Below, in pieces: positions 1-7,059 of a stretch of 16,233 nt of DNA (its first letter is position 1; the number at the start of each line of letters is the position of its first letter). The translations under genes were made by a program, and so were the position numbers. Under the pieces are notes generated by a model. The model had not been told where the DNA came from, did no database searches, and saw only the letters and a program-made list of their open reading frames with translations. Source of the stretch: JBDGYE01 sp039584255. Lineage in GTDB: Bacteria > Gemmatimonadota > Gemmatimonadetes > Palauibacterales > Palauibacteraceae. Where the stretch lies: contig JBDGYE010000061.1 in NCBI GenBank assembly GCA_039584255.1, forward strand, positions 1-16,233. The letters are read 5' to 3'.

Positions 1-1183
1 AGGAAAGGACGGGATAGAGGGCGATCAGGCCGTACGCACCCAGGGCTATGACCGGGAGTATCATGATGGCGACGTGCACGCCCAGGTACTTGAGCACCCG
101 CGACACGACGAACAGCTGGAGGAGCGCCGTAAGGATGTTCACCCCCAGGTAGAATCCTCCGTAGAAGGAGCCGATGTACTCACCCACCGTGAGGCCCCCG
201 GCGGTCCCATCCGCCACGGCCGCCGTAGCCACATCGTTGACGAGGAACTTCAGCAGGTTCTCGCCGTTCGTGTTCACCCAGTTCAGCAGCAGGACGAGAA
301 TCGCTATATAGAGCAGATACGGCGTCTTCCGAACGAGCTGGAACGCACCGGTCGTGCTGAACTCCTCTTCGGCTGGCGGCTCCGGCTCCCGTTCGTCGGC
401 TTCCGGCTCCTCTGCATCCCGCTCGTACTTCTCCAGAGCCTCCTTCAAAGCCTCTCGCAGGTTCTTGAACTCGCCCGTGTCTAGCCTGAACTCGCCGGTG
501 GCAGCCGGAGCGAACGCCGTGCTGACGTCCGGCGGCAGGTCGGCCTCGGTTCGGGCGCGCTCGCGCCGATCGATGTAGTTGGTGATTACCAGGGTGAGGA
601 GCAGAATCCCTCCGGCGATGAGCATCGGCAGATAGAGGCCCATCGGCTTGATCATCTCCCTCACTACCACAGCGCCGACGATGCCGCCGGCGGCACCCCC
701 GATCTGGACAATCGGAAAGAGGCGCTCGCCCTCCTCGTTCGTGTACAGGTCGTTAGCGAAGCCCCAGAACTGGGCGATGATCATGACGCTGAAGATCCCC
801 ACCCAGATGAAGTACGGAATCCCGATGGCGGCCCCGGCCTGACCGAGAAGGAAGAACGCGGCACAGCAGGCGGCGAAGAAGATGGTCACCACGTTGATCA
901 GCCGCCGTCGCGGCAGGCGGTCCGCCAGCTTCCCGTACCCTCGGACCACCGGAATGAGGAGGAACGCCATCGCCGCGGCCATGTACGCCGCGAACTCCGG
1001 CCCTTCTTCCCCGATGATCAGACCGTCACGCAGCGGCTTGAGTATGTAGTAGGCGGTAAGAAGCAGGAAGACGTTAAGCGCCAGCAGCAGGACGTTCCAG
1101 CCCTCGCCGGCTCGCACCTCGGCGAAGAGCCGAAGGAACCGGTCGAGCAGGCTCGGCCGTCGCAATCCGTTCAAGCTGGCCAC
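1..1183 (-). CDS. ATP:ADP antiporter-like (NTP/NDP exchange) MFS-type transporter, 3' end off the left edge
   Basis: An open frame of 394 codons runs from a GTG at 1183 off the left edge with no stop. An in-frame TAA lies eleven codons upstream. A TTG at 1174 is an alternative start, because GGAG sits 8 bases before it whereas the GTG has no clear Shine-Dalgarno. The protein has hydrophobic segments at about residues 30-55, 65-82, 97-118, 120-140, 160-178, 182-204, 286-305 and 330-390. A charged Glu/Pro-rich cytoplasmic loop (about 205-280) separates the two halves. The motifs 'LTAYYILKPLRDGLI' (42-56) and 'NWVNTNGENLL' (301-311) resemble bacterial members of the TLC/AAA nucleotide transporter family, which exchange nucleotides across the inner membrane. 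Substrate cannot be deduced, and many free-living bacterial homologues are uncharacterised. It is divergent from the small gene at 1349. Confidence 0.65.
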   Translation of the reverse strand, partial: MASLNGLRRPSLLDRFLRLFAEVRAGEGWNVLLLALNVFLLLTAYYILKPLRDGLIIGEEGPEFAAYMAAAMAFLLIPVVRGYGKLADRLPRRRLINVVTIFFAACCAAFFLLGQAGAAIGIPYFIWVGIFSVMIIAQFWGFANDLYTNEEGERLFPIVQIGGAAGGIVGAVVVREMIKPMGLYLPMLIAGGILLLTLVITNYIDRRERARTEADLPPDVSTAFAPAATGEFRLDTGEFKNLREALKEALEKYERDAEEPEADEREPEPPAEEEFSTTGAFQLVRKTPYLLYIAILVLLLNWVNTNGENLLKFLVNDVATAAVADGTAGGLTVGEYIGSFYGGFYLGVNILTALLQLFVVSRVLKYLGVHVAIMILPVIALGAYGLIALYPVLS

Positions 1184-1335
1184 TCCGTCGGAGGTGGAAG
1201 CCTCAGCGCTCGCTTAGTCTTAACGATCCGGTCGAGCGGACGTTCCCGTCCGGGGTGCGCGGGGAGGGGAATGCTGGGTGCGAATCTAACCGGAAGGGCG
1301 CATCGTATACCAGTGAGGAAGGACGAACAAACGCC

Positions 1336-1340
1336 AGGAG
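1336..1340 (+). promoter_or_regulatory. Ribosome binding site AGGAG for the small basic protein
   Basis: AGGAG, followed by AAGG, lies 8 bases before the ATG at 1349. It is the reason to prefer this start over the longer in-frame start at 1271. Confidence 0.6.
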
Positions 1341-1348
1341 AAGGAACC

Positions 1349-1534
1349 ATGGCCAAGAGCGGCAGAGGGCGGGCGCCGAGAGATCGGAAGCGGCCGTACC
1401 GCTTTCCGAAGCCGCCGTGCTCGCCGACGCCCCCGAAGTCACCGAAACGGGTCAGGCCGGAAGTGCCGGGCTGCGACACGGGGCCCGACATCAGCAAGCT
1501 CAAGGACCTGATCAGGCCGAAGCGTCGTCGCTGA
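1349..1534 (+). CDS. Small, highly basic Pro/Arg/Lys-rich protein (61 aa), function unknown
   Basis: The ORF begins MAKSGRGRAPRDRKRPYRF and ends with a KRRR tail. It is rich in Arg, Lys and Pro, has two cysteines (about residues 24 and 42), and has no membrane segment or signal peptide. A strong AGGAG ribosome site at ideal spacing supports translation. A possible -10 (TATACC, 1306-1311) lies 37 bases upstream. A short helix-prone stretch, 'DISKLKDLIRPKRRR', ends the protein. Such composition is compatible with nucleic-acid or ribosome association, but I recognise no family and this is inference. It converges on the nucleotidyltransferase gene, whose stop is 13 bases beyond. An alternative is that it is a spurious ORF in GC-rich DNA. 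Confidence 0.5.
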   Translation: MAKSGRGRAPRDRKRPYRFPKPPCSPTPPKSPKRVRPEVPGCDTGPDISKLKDLIRPKRRR

Positions 1535-1547
1535 AGCCCGGGATCGC

Positions 1548-2288
1548 TCATGCCTCCGGCGTCGCCGTCCCGGAGCCACCGCCGCGCTGCGCGACTCTCC
1601 GCCGCACGACTTCCAGGTCCCCCGGCGTGTTGACGTTGCGGCGCCAGCCCCGGTACTCGATCGGAGCGAAACCGACCCCGCGGCGCATCAGCTCCGCAAC
1701 CGCATCCTCGAGCTCGTACTCTCCGCCGGCAGCGGGCGGAATCCCGTCCAGCGCGTCGAAGAAGGACGGCGGAAGAATCATGGCTCCACTCACCCGCTGA
1801 TCCGTTTGGCCAGCGTAGGGGGCCTTGAGTATCCGGGTGACGACACCGGCGCTAGCCTCGACCAGTCCCATCGGTTGCCCCGCCTGGTCGCCTGCGGGCT
1901 CCACGAGGATCGCGCCGTCGGCGCCCGACGCCTGCCACTCCTCTACCGCCGGTACGAGCGGCCGCTCGAAGTACGAGTCACCCATGAGCACCAGGAACGG
2001 CCCCGTGACGACACTCCTCGCCTGGCCCACCGCGTGCGCCACTCCCAGGGGCTCAGCCTGGACAACGTAGACGATCCTCCCGTTCGCCCACCGGCGGCCG
2101 AAGGTGCGCCGGATGTCTTCGCTACCCTCACCGACTACCAGACAGACGTCGGTTATCGGCGGCCCAAGGCGGTCGAGGAGGTGGGCGAGGAGAGGAGCGC
2201 CCTCGATGTCCAGGAGCGCCTCTGATTGGCCCGCGATCGGGCCGGCCAGGCGGGTGGCTCTCCCGGCCACGGGGATCACACACCACAT
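1548..2288 (-). CDS. Sugar-phosphate nucleotidyltransferase-like protein (NTP_transferase / RmlA-GalU fold)
   Basis: From the ATG at 2288 the product is 246 residues and opens with a beta strand followed by the nucleotide-binding loop, 'MWCVIPVAGRATRLAG'. The frame stays open upstream to an ATG at 2342 and a GTG at 2408, but those add an Arg-rich tail unlike the family. No start has a clear Shine-Dalgarno. Family features are the AGRxTRL loop (8-14), 'VVQAEPLGVAHAVGQA' (75-90, matching the usual Q..p.GtAhAl), the metal-site 'LMGDSYF' (101-107), 'EYELEDAVAELMRRG' (190-204) and a C-terminal 'WRRNVNTPGDL' (215-225). Such enzymes join a nucleotide to a sugar-1-phosphate for polysaccharide or glycan synthesis. 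The usual lysine of the '(S/P)K.LLP' signature is Glu here ('QSEALLDIEG'), so activity or substrate may differ. No other sugar genes are adjacent. Confidence 0.75.
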   Translation of the reverse strand: MWCVIPVAGRATRLAGPIAGQSEALLDIEGAPLLAHLLDRLGPPITDVCLVVGEGSEDIRRTFGRRWANGRIVYVVQAEPLGVAHAVGQARSVVTGPFLVLMGDSYFERPLVPAVEEWQASGADGAILVEPAGDQAGQPMGLVEASAGVVTRILKAPYAGQTDQRVSGAMILPPSFFDALDGIPPAAGGEYELEDAVAELMRRGVGFAPIEYRGWRRNVNTPGDLEVVRRRVAQRGGGSGTATPEA

Positions 2289-2611
2289 GGACAGGTGGCC
2301 CACGCCGGCGTGCGTGCGTCGCGGTCTTCGGGGCTCGATCATGAGGCAGTCTGCTGCACGCAGGTTCTCCGGAGCCAGCAGGTAGTCGTCCGACACCCTG
2401 TCGAACACCTCGGTCTTCGCGTCGCGGCGTTAGACGGCTTCAACCACCTGGAGACCCTGGAGGTGCGCGTGCTCCACTCCTGAAACCTCGTCGGCCGGTG
2501 GAGACGATGCAATCTGGAAGCCCCGGCCCGCGCGGCGCCTCCCGTTCCGTGCTATCATGTGAGTTTCCGATCCTGTTGCAGAGGCAGCGAACCCGGTCAC
2601 AGGTGAGCCAA
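2289..2611. other. Intergenic region between divergent nucleotidyltransferase and FKBP genes
   Basis: These 323 bases separate the two start codons. If translation of the nucleotidyltransferase starts at the GTG at 2408, the gap shrinks to about 200 bases. A TATCAT hexamer (2553-2558) faces the FKBP gene, but I see no matching -35. No RNA gene or convincing small ORF was found. Confidence 0.4.
2601..2607 (+). promoter_or_regulatory. Ribosome binding site AGGTGAG for the FKBP lipoprotein
   Basis: AGGTGAG lies 4 bases before the ATG at 2612. It fixes the start at the Met that begins a lipoprotein signal peptide, rather than the upstream in-frame ATG at 2498. Confidence 0.55.
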
Positions 2612-3148
2612 ATGCGTCGAGTAGCTCTTTTCACGGTCCTCCTCGCGGCCTGTTCCGCGGAGACTCCACAGACCAGAACCGATACGGCGGCTGAGGAGCC
2701 GAGTCTGGAAAGCCGGGTGTCGAGCGAGCCCGTAACAGATCCCCGCGAGGTTGCGTTCGCGCCCGAGTTGCAGGTCGATCTGGAAGCCATGGAGCTGCAG
2801 GAAAGCGGCCTCTACGTCCAGGTTCTGCGGGAGGGTGATGGACCTCCCGCCGCCGCCGGGGACGTCATGGGCGTGGACTACACGGTGTGGCTTCCCAGCG
2901 GAGAGAAGCTCGACTCAAGCTTCGACCACCAGCCGCCGCAGCCGCTACAGATGATTCTCGAGGAGACTACGCTCATCGCCGGTTGGACGGAGGGCGTGAC
3001 CGGGATGCGGCTCGGCGAGAAGCGCCGCCTCGTGGTGCCGTTCGATCTGGCCTACGGAGCGTCGGGGCGACCGGGAGTGCCCCCTTACACAACGCTCGTC
3101 TTCGAGGTGGAGCTGGCGCAGCACGAGCAGGCCGGCGGAGGGGAGTAG
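2612..3148 (+). CDS. FKBP-type peptidyl-prolyl cis-trans isomerase, lipoprotein
   Basis: The product is 178 residues. It has a short signal peptide with a lipobox (VLLAAC, Cys14), a low-complexity acidic linker (about 17-60) and a single FKBP domain (about 64-168). FKBP hallmarks are 'GDVMGVDYTVWLPSGEKLDSS' split around residues 83-103, 'LIAGWTEGVTGMRLGEKRRL' (121-140), 'VPFDLAYGASG' (142-152) and 'PYTTLVFEVEL' (158-168). The family catalyses proline cis-trans isomerisation to help proteins fold. The lipobox places it on the periplasmic side, attached to a membrane. The longer frame starting at 2498 would bury the signal peptide, so I chose 2612. It converges with the DUF885 gene, whose stop lies one base downstream, so their transcripts may overlap. 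Confidence 0.9.
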   Translation: MRRVALFTVLLAACSAETPQTRTDTAAEEPSLESRVSSEPVTDPREVAFAPELQVDLEAMELQESGLYVQVLREGDGPPAAAGDVMGVDYTVWLPSGEKLDSSFDHQPPQPLQMILEETTLIAGWTEGVTGMRLGEKRRLVVPFDLAYGASGRPGVPPYTTLVFEVELAQHEQAGGGE

Positions 3149-3149
3149 G

Positions 3150-4952
3150 TCAGCCCTCGTCGGCCTCCGCCGGCTGGCTCTGGATCCAGCGCTCGATCTT
3201 GTCCTTCAGCATGCCCAGGGTGATGGTGCCCTCGCCGATGACGAGATCGTGGAACTCGCGGATGTCGAACTCCTCGCCGAGAGCCTGCTCCGCTTTCCGG
3301 CGCAGATCCTGGATCACCAGACTGCCGATCAGGTACGCGGTGGCCTGGCCCGGAACGGCGATGTAGCGGTCGACCTCGGAGGTCACGCCGCCCTCCGATT
3401 CAGCCGTGTGGGCGAGCATGTAGTCGATCGCCTCCTGGCGCGTCCATCCGAGCGCATGCATTCCGGGATCGACGACCAGGCGTGCGGCGCGGAACGCCTC
3501 GTTCGACAGCATGCCGAGGCGGTCGACATCCGATGTGTAGAGCCCCATCTCGTCGGCCAGCCGCTCGGTGTACAGGGCCCATCCCTCGCCGAGCCCGGAG
3601 CTGAACAAGTACTGCAGCACCGGGTGTACCGCCGCCCCTTCCAGGGCCACGTACACCTGCATGTGGTGTCCCGGATAGGTCTCGTGAAAAGTCGTGGCCT
3701 CGAAGCCACCGGCCTTGCTGAGCCGTCGGGGCTCGAACGTGCCAAACTCGTAGGTGCCCGGACGACTCCCGTCCGGTGACCCGGCCGAGTAGAAGCCTCC
3801 ACCCGTCCGCCGCATGTAGTCGGGATAGGGCTTGAGTGCGACCTCGGCCCGCGGCACGAAGCCGAACCACTCGGGAACGGCGGCCCTCGCCCGGTCCACC
3901 GCGTCCTGGGCGTAAGCCACGATCTCCTCGGCGCCCTCGAAGCTGTACTGCGGGTCCGTGCGCACGGTCCGGAGCAGAGCGCGTATGTCCTCCGTGCCGA
4001 AGCTGCGCCGACCGATGCCGCGCATCTCGGCCTGGATCCGATCCATCTGCCGCAGACCGGTCTCGTGGATCTCCTCCGGCGTCAGCGGGAGCGTCGTGTG
4101 GAAGCGAACGGAGGCCAGATAGCACTCGCGGCCGCCCGGGTCCGAGGTCACCCCGATCTCATCTCGGGCCTCCGCTAAGTACTCTTCCGCCAGGTAGTCC
4201 CGGTAGCGCCGCGTTGCGGGTTGGATCTCATCCGCGATCACGGCCTGCAGCTCGTCTCGGAAGGCCGGATCTCCGTCCCGCCCGGCAGGATCGAAGTAGG
4301 GTGTTGCCTCGGCGGAGACCGAAAGGAGAGCTTCGATCTGCCCGATAACGGCCGCGACGTTGGAGCGCGGGGCCGTGTACCCCTCCTCCATGCCGGCCCT
4401 CAGGTTCGCGACCTCCGTTTCTATGTAGCGCGGCACATCGCGCGCCCGGGCCAGGGCGTCGGCCCTGGCCTTCTGCGTCCCCACGGGCTGTTGGGCGAAC
4501 ACGCCCGGGAAGAAGTTGTGCCACCCGGACCATGTCGGGCTCACGTTCCACAGCTCGGTCCGGCACACCCTTCTTGCGACCGACGCCTCCAACCGGTCGA
4601 GGGCGAAGGCGTACGGCACGGCAGCCACCGTCCCTTCTAGTGCCGCGGGATCGAGCTCCCGAAGGCGAGACAGCCACGCGTCCTCGCTGGCCCGCCACTC
4701 GTCGAGTGCGTTGCGGCTGTGGTCCCCAAGTCGGTCGAGCGGGGCCGGATAGCCCGTTTCGTAGGCCTCCTCGGGGAATTGGGTGTAGTAGCCCGCGACG
4801 TACTCGTCGGCGACGGATAGTGCCTCTGCCACGGCACGGTTCACCTCGTTCTCCTCAACGGTAACACTCGCATCCCGTGCGGAGTCCGGGGTGCCGCAGC
4901 CGAGAACCGAGGCGGCGGCCAGCAGCAAGATTGCGAACTTCGGATGTCTCAT
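3150..4952 (-). CDS. DUF885 family lipoprotein, putative metallopeptidase-like
   Basis: The product is 600 residues from the ATG at 4952, with a signal peptide and lipobox ending at Cys19 (SVLGC). GGGGAG lies 5 bases before this ATG. The frame continues 49 codons upstream, but that part would precede the signal peptide. The C-terminal half carries the DUF885 signature: 'FHETYPGHHMQ' (about 422-432) followed by 'GEGWALYTERLADEMG' (455-470). The His-Glu...His-His arrangement resembles gluzincin-type zinc sites, with a later Glu in GEGWA as a possible third ligand. DUF885 proteins are often annotated as exported peptidases, but the substrate is not known. Length is normal for the family and I see no break. 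It follows the START-like gene by 106 bases on the same strand and may have its own promoter. Confidence 0.88.
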   Translation of the reverse strand: MRHPKFAILLLAAASVLGCGTPDSARDASVTVEENEVNRAVAEALSVADEYVAGYYTQFPEEAYETGYPAPLDRLGDHSRNALDEWRASEDAWLSRLRELDPAALEGTVAAVPYAFALDRLEASVARRVCRTELWNVSPTWSGWHNFFPGVFAQQPVGTQKARADALARARDVPRYIETEVANLRAGMEEGYTAPRSNVAAVIGQIEALLSVSAEATPYFDPAGRDGDPAFRDELQAVIADEIQPATRRYRDYLAEEYLAEARDEIGVTSDPGGRECYLASVRFHTTLPLTPEEIHETGLRQMDRIQAEMRGIGRRSFGTEDIRALLRTVRTDPQYSFEGAEEIVAYAQDAVDRARAAVPEWFGFVPRAEVALKPYPDYMRRTGGGFYSAGSPDGSRPGTYEFGTFEPRRLSKAGGFEATTFHETYPGHHMQVYVALEGAAVHPVLQYLFSSGLGEGWALYTERLADEMGLYTSDVDRLGMLSNEAFRAARLVVDPGMHALGWTRQEAIDYMLAHTAESEGGVTSEVDRYIAVPGQATAYLIGSLVIQDLRRKAEQALGEEFDIREFHDLVIGEGTITLGMLKDKIERWIQSQPAEADEG

Positions 4953-4957
4953 GGGAT

Positions 4958-4963
4958 CTCCCC
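4958..4963 (-). promoter_or_regulatory. Ribosome binding site GGGGAG for the DUF885 gene
   Basis: GGGGAG (minus strand) lies 5 bases before the ATG at 4952. It supports that start over the in-frame upstream start at 5099. Confidence 0.55.
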
Positions 4964-4988
4964 GGAGGGCGGTCATCAACCTTGGCGT

Positions 4989-5007
4989 ACTGGACGGCTC
5001 CAGTGTA
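4989..5007 (-). promoter_or_regulatory. Candidate -10 (TACACT) overlapping a small inverted repeat upstream of the DUF885 gene
   Basis: On the minus strand TACACT (5007-5002) resembles a -10 hexamer about 50 bases before the DUF885 ATG. It overlaps a perfect 6-base inverted repeat with a 4-base loop (ACTGGA, 4989-4994; TCCAGT, 4999-5004), which could be an operator or small hairpin. No good -35 is visible, so the promoter call is weak. Confidence 0.25.
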
Positions 5008-5058
5008 GCCAAATGGGCCTTTGAGGAGCAGGGGTGCGCGGCGGCGCCGGCAGGCAGG

Positions 5059-5799
5059 CTATGAACCCAACGTCTGCGCGCCCTCCCGCACGGCCCCAAA
5101 GTTCGCTTCGCAGAGTTGCTTGAACCTGTTCAGCACGTTGGCCGTCACGCGGTCGTGGACCCACTCCCACGTCTTTCGGACCGGGTGGATTCGCGAGAGG
5201 TACTCCCGCCCGTAGGGGTTGAATCCGACGCCGAAGAAGACCTGCGTCTGCTCCACCTCCCCACGCTCCGGGATCGCCGAGCGGACGTAGATGGCGAAGA
5301 CCCCGATCGGGTACCCGCCGCTGCATTCCCACAGGAGATACCGCGCATTGTCGAAACCCGAGCCGTCGGGCACATCCTGAACCTTCACGGCGGTCATGTT
5401 GAAGAGGGTTCCGAGACCTGGGCCGAACCACTTCCGCAGCCGGCGGGCGACGAGCGGCAATCGGCCTAGCAGAACTATCCGAAAGCGTTCCCGGCTACCT
5501 TCGATGTCCTCCACGGTCGCGACATGGTTCGGCCAGCAGGGTGACTCCCCATCCCAGAGCACCACCTCCTCGAACACGTAGCGCACCGGAGCGTCGATCC
5601 CGATCCGGTGGATGTTCAGCACGGCATATCGTGAAACGTCGATCCCGACGCGCTGGGCGATGCGGTGCGTATAGTCCTCTCTCTCGGGCCCCGAGGTGGT
5701 ATCCACGAGCGTCTGGATTCCCGGCCTGTGGGCGAAGAAGTGGCGGATGTCCGAAAACACGCCGTGGCTCTTGTCCGGTCCGGCCTCGGGTCGGGTCAT
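5059..5799 (-). CDS. Uncharacterised START/SRPBCC-like protein (246 aa)
   Basis: The product starts MTRPEAGPDKSHG, is soluble, and has no signal peptide. GGAGG lies 11 bases upstream, inside the end of the preceding flavoprotein gene. The longer frame to 5865 would overlap that gene. The pattern 'LNIHRIGIDAPVRYVFEEV' (61-79), then 'WECSGGYPIGVFAIYVRS' (157-174), then 'TQVFFGVGFNPYG' (185-197) resembles the beta strands of START/SRPBCC ligand-binding proteins ('..i.aP...vF..' and '..g...T.v.f...'). A C-terminal helix (205-232) follows, as in that fold. I do not recognise a named family, and the fold call is inference. Its 7-base spacing from the SQR-like gene implies one transcript and a linked role, perhaps binding a hydrophobic or quinone-like ligand. 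Confidence 0.6.
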   Translation of the reverse strand: MTRPEAGPDKSHGVFSDIRHFFAHRPGIQTLVDTTSGPEREDYTHRIAQRVGIDVSRYAVLNIHRIGIDAPVRYVFEEVVLWDGESPCWPNHVATVEDIEGSRERFRIVLLGRLPLVARRLRKWFGPGLGTLFNMTAVKVQDVPDGSGFDNARYLLWECSGGYPIGVFAIYVRSAIPERGEVEQTQVFFGVGFNPYGREYLSRIHPVRKTWEWVHDRVTANVLNRFKQLCEANFGAVREGAQTLGS

Positions 5800-5806
5800 C
5801 GGTGTA

Positions 5807-6952
5807 CTAGCCTCCGAACCAGCGTTGGAGGCGTTCGGCCTCGAAGCGGTGCTTCGCCTCGGCATGCTCCGGTGATACCTCCCCGAGCGCCACCCGCGGC
5901 TCGGGAGCGGCGAAGAAGTCTCCCTCGATGAGTGTCGCGGTCGTCTTTCCCATCTCCATGAAGCAATAGCCTCGGCCGTCGAAGGCGGGCGGAGGCTCCT
6001 CTTCGGAGACGTCCGCGGCGATCGCGGCAGCGACCCTGGTTCCCTCGAGCTCCGCCATTACCCCCGCCTTGGGCAGCGAGAGCCCGTTCGCAAGCTCGAT
6101 CTTCGTCACGTCACCGATCGCGTATACCTTGTCGAACGATGTTCGCAGCGTTGCGGGATCGACCGCGATCCATACGCCGCCAGCCGTCAGGCCGCTGGTT
6201 GAGACCACCGGTGGCGGCCGGTGCGGCGGGACGCCGATGAGGATGTCGAAGTGCACGACCGAATCCGATAACACGACCCGGCCCGCCTCCACGCTCTGCA
6301 CCTCTTGCCCGACGCGGAACCGGATCCCTCGCTCCGCGAGCCGATCCCCGAGCCAGGCGGACCCTTCCCTGCCCGCGTTCGGCATGAGGATGGGTTGGAG
6401 CGTACTGACCGTGAGCTCTGTCCCGTCGCGCAGGCCGCGCTCCCTCAGGTGATCGTCGATCAGCATCGAGCACTCGAACGGCGCCGGTGGACAGGTGTAC
6501 GGCACACCCGTGATGGCTACAACGATCCGCCCGCCCTCGAACCCGGAGAGGGCCTCGGCCAGGCCGGGGACCTCACGTGCGTCCCAGACGTTGTGCCCGT
6601 GCACGGCGAGGCCCGGAACGAGATCGGGCCGAGGCTCGGCACCGAGCGCGACCACCAGGTAATCGCCGGAGATCGGACCGCCGTCCGTCGCGACGGTGCG
6701 GGTGTCCGGATCGATGCCGACGACCTCGCGTTGCAGGAATTGGATGCCGCGCTCGTCGAGCAGACTGCGCGAACGACTTCCGCCATCGAGGCTGCCAAGC
6801 CCTACCAGCGCCCAGAGCTTGCGCAGCCCCATCAGGAAATGCTGGCCCCGGTCCACGATGATGATCTCGTGATCGCTGCCGAGCCGCTGCCGCAACTCTG
6901 TGGCAACCGCGAGACCGCCGAATCCGGCACCGAGAATCAGGGTTCGTGTCAT
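5807..6952 (-). CDS. SQR/flavocytochrome-c-sulfide-dehydrogenase-like NAD(P)/FAD-dependent oxidoreductase
   Basis: The product is 381 residues. It begins with an ADP-binding beta-alpha-beta, 'TLILGAGFGGLAVATEL' (GxGxxG, residues 8-13), has 'IIVDRGQHF' at the end of strand 2, and a second FAD-contact motif, 'VYAIGDVTKI' (277-286). Cys154 and Cys161 lie in 'PYTCPPAPFEC', the segment that carries a redox-active cysteine in sulfide:quinone oxidoreductases. Cys330 in 'GYCFMEMG' matches the C-terminal cysteine. I see no cysteine where SQR usually has its first one (near residues 120-128), so it may be a distant SQR or a flavocytochrome-like enzyme. The ATG at 6952 places the GxGxxG motif properly, and the longer frame to 7006 adds nothing conserved. 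The family oxidises sulfide or reduced sulfur to quinone or cytochrome. No transmembrane segment is visible. It precedes the START-like gene by 7 bases. Confidence 0.8.
   Translation of the reverse strand: MTRTLILGAGFGGLAVATELRQRLGSDHEIIIVDRGQHFLMGLRKLWALVGLGSLDGGSRSRSLLDERGIQFLQREVVGIDPDTRTVATDGGPISGDYLVVALGAEPRPDLVPGLAVHGHNVWDAREVPGLAEALSGFEGGRIVVAITGVPYTCPPAPFECSMLIDDHLRERGLRDGTELTVSTLQPILMPNAGREGSAWLGDRLAERGIRFRVGQEVQSVEAGRVVLSDSVVHFDILIGVPPHRPPPVVSTSGLTAGGVWIAVDPATLRTSFDKVYAIGDVTKIELANGLSLPKAGVMAELEGTRVAAAIAADVSEEEPPPAFDGRGYCFMEMGKTTATLIEGDFFAAPEPRVALGEVSPEHAEAKHRFEAERLQRWFGG
5811..5815 (-). promoter_or_regulatory. Ribosome binding site GGAGG for the START-like gene, just upstream of the flavoprotein stop
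   Basis: GGAGG on the minus strand lies 11 bases before the ATG at 5799 and immediately before the flavoprotein stop codon (5807-5809). This suggests translational coupling of the two genes. Confidence 0.45.
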
Positions 6953-7059
6953 GGCGTCTCGCTCCGGCCCTTCAGGCGCGTCACACACCGACCACAGTCT
7001 AGCCAACCTGGCGACCTACGAAACATAGGGCCCAAGGGCGGGAAGCGAATCGGCGACGT

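Noticed and set aside
1255..1800. Plus-strand 181-codon frame over the nucleotidyltransferase
   Set aside because: It is a shadow of GC-rich coding DNA; the minus-strand frame carries clear family motifs.
2437..2463. Repeat-like CCTGGAGA/CCCTGGAGG with flanking CACCT...AGGTG
   Set aside because: The inverted arms are only 5 bases and the inner part does not pair; too weak to call an operator or hairpin.
2498..2611. N-terminal extension of the FKBP gene to the upstream ATG
   Set aside because: It would place the lipoprotein signal peptide inside the protein; a Shine-Dalgarno sequence supports the ATG at 2612.
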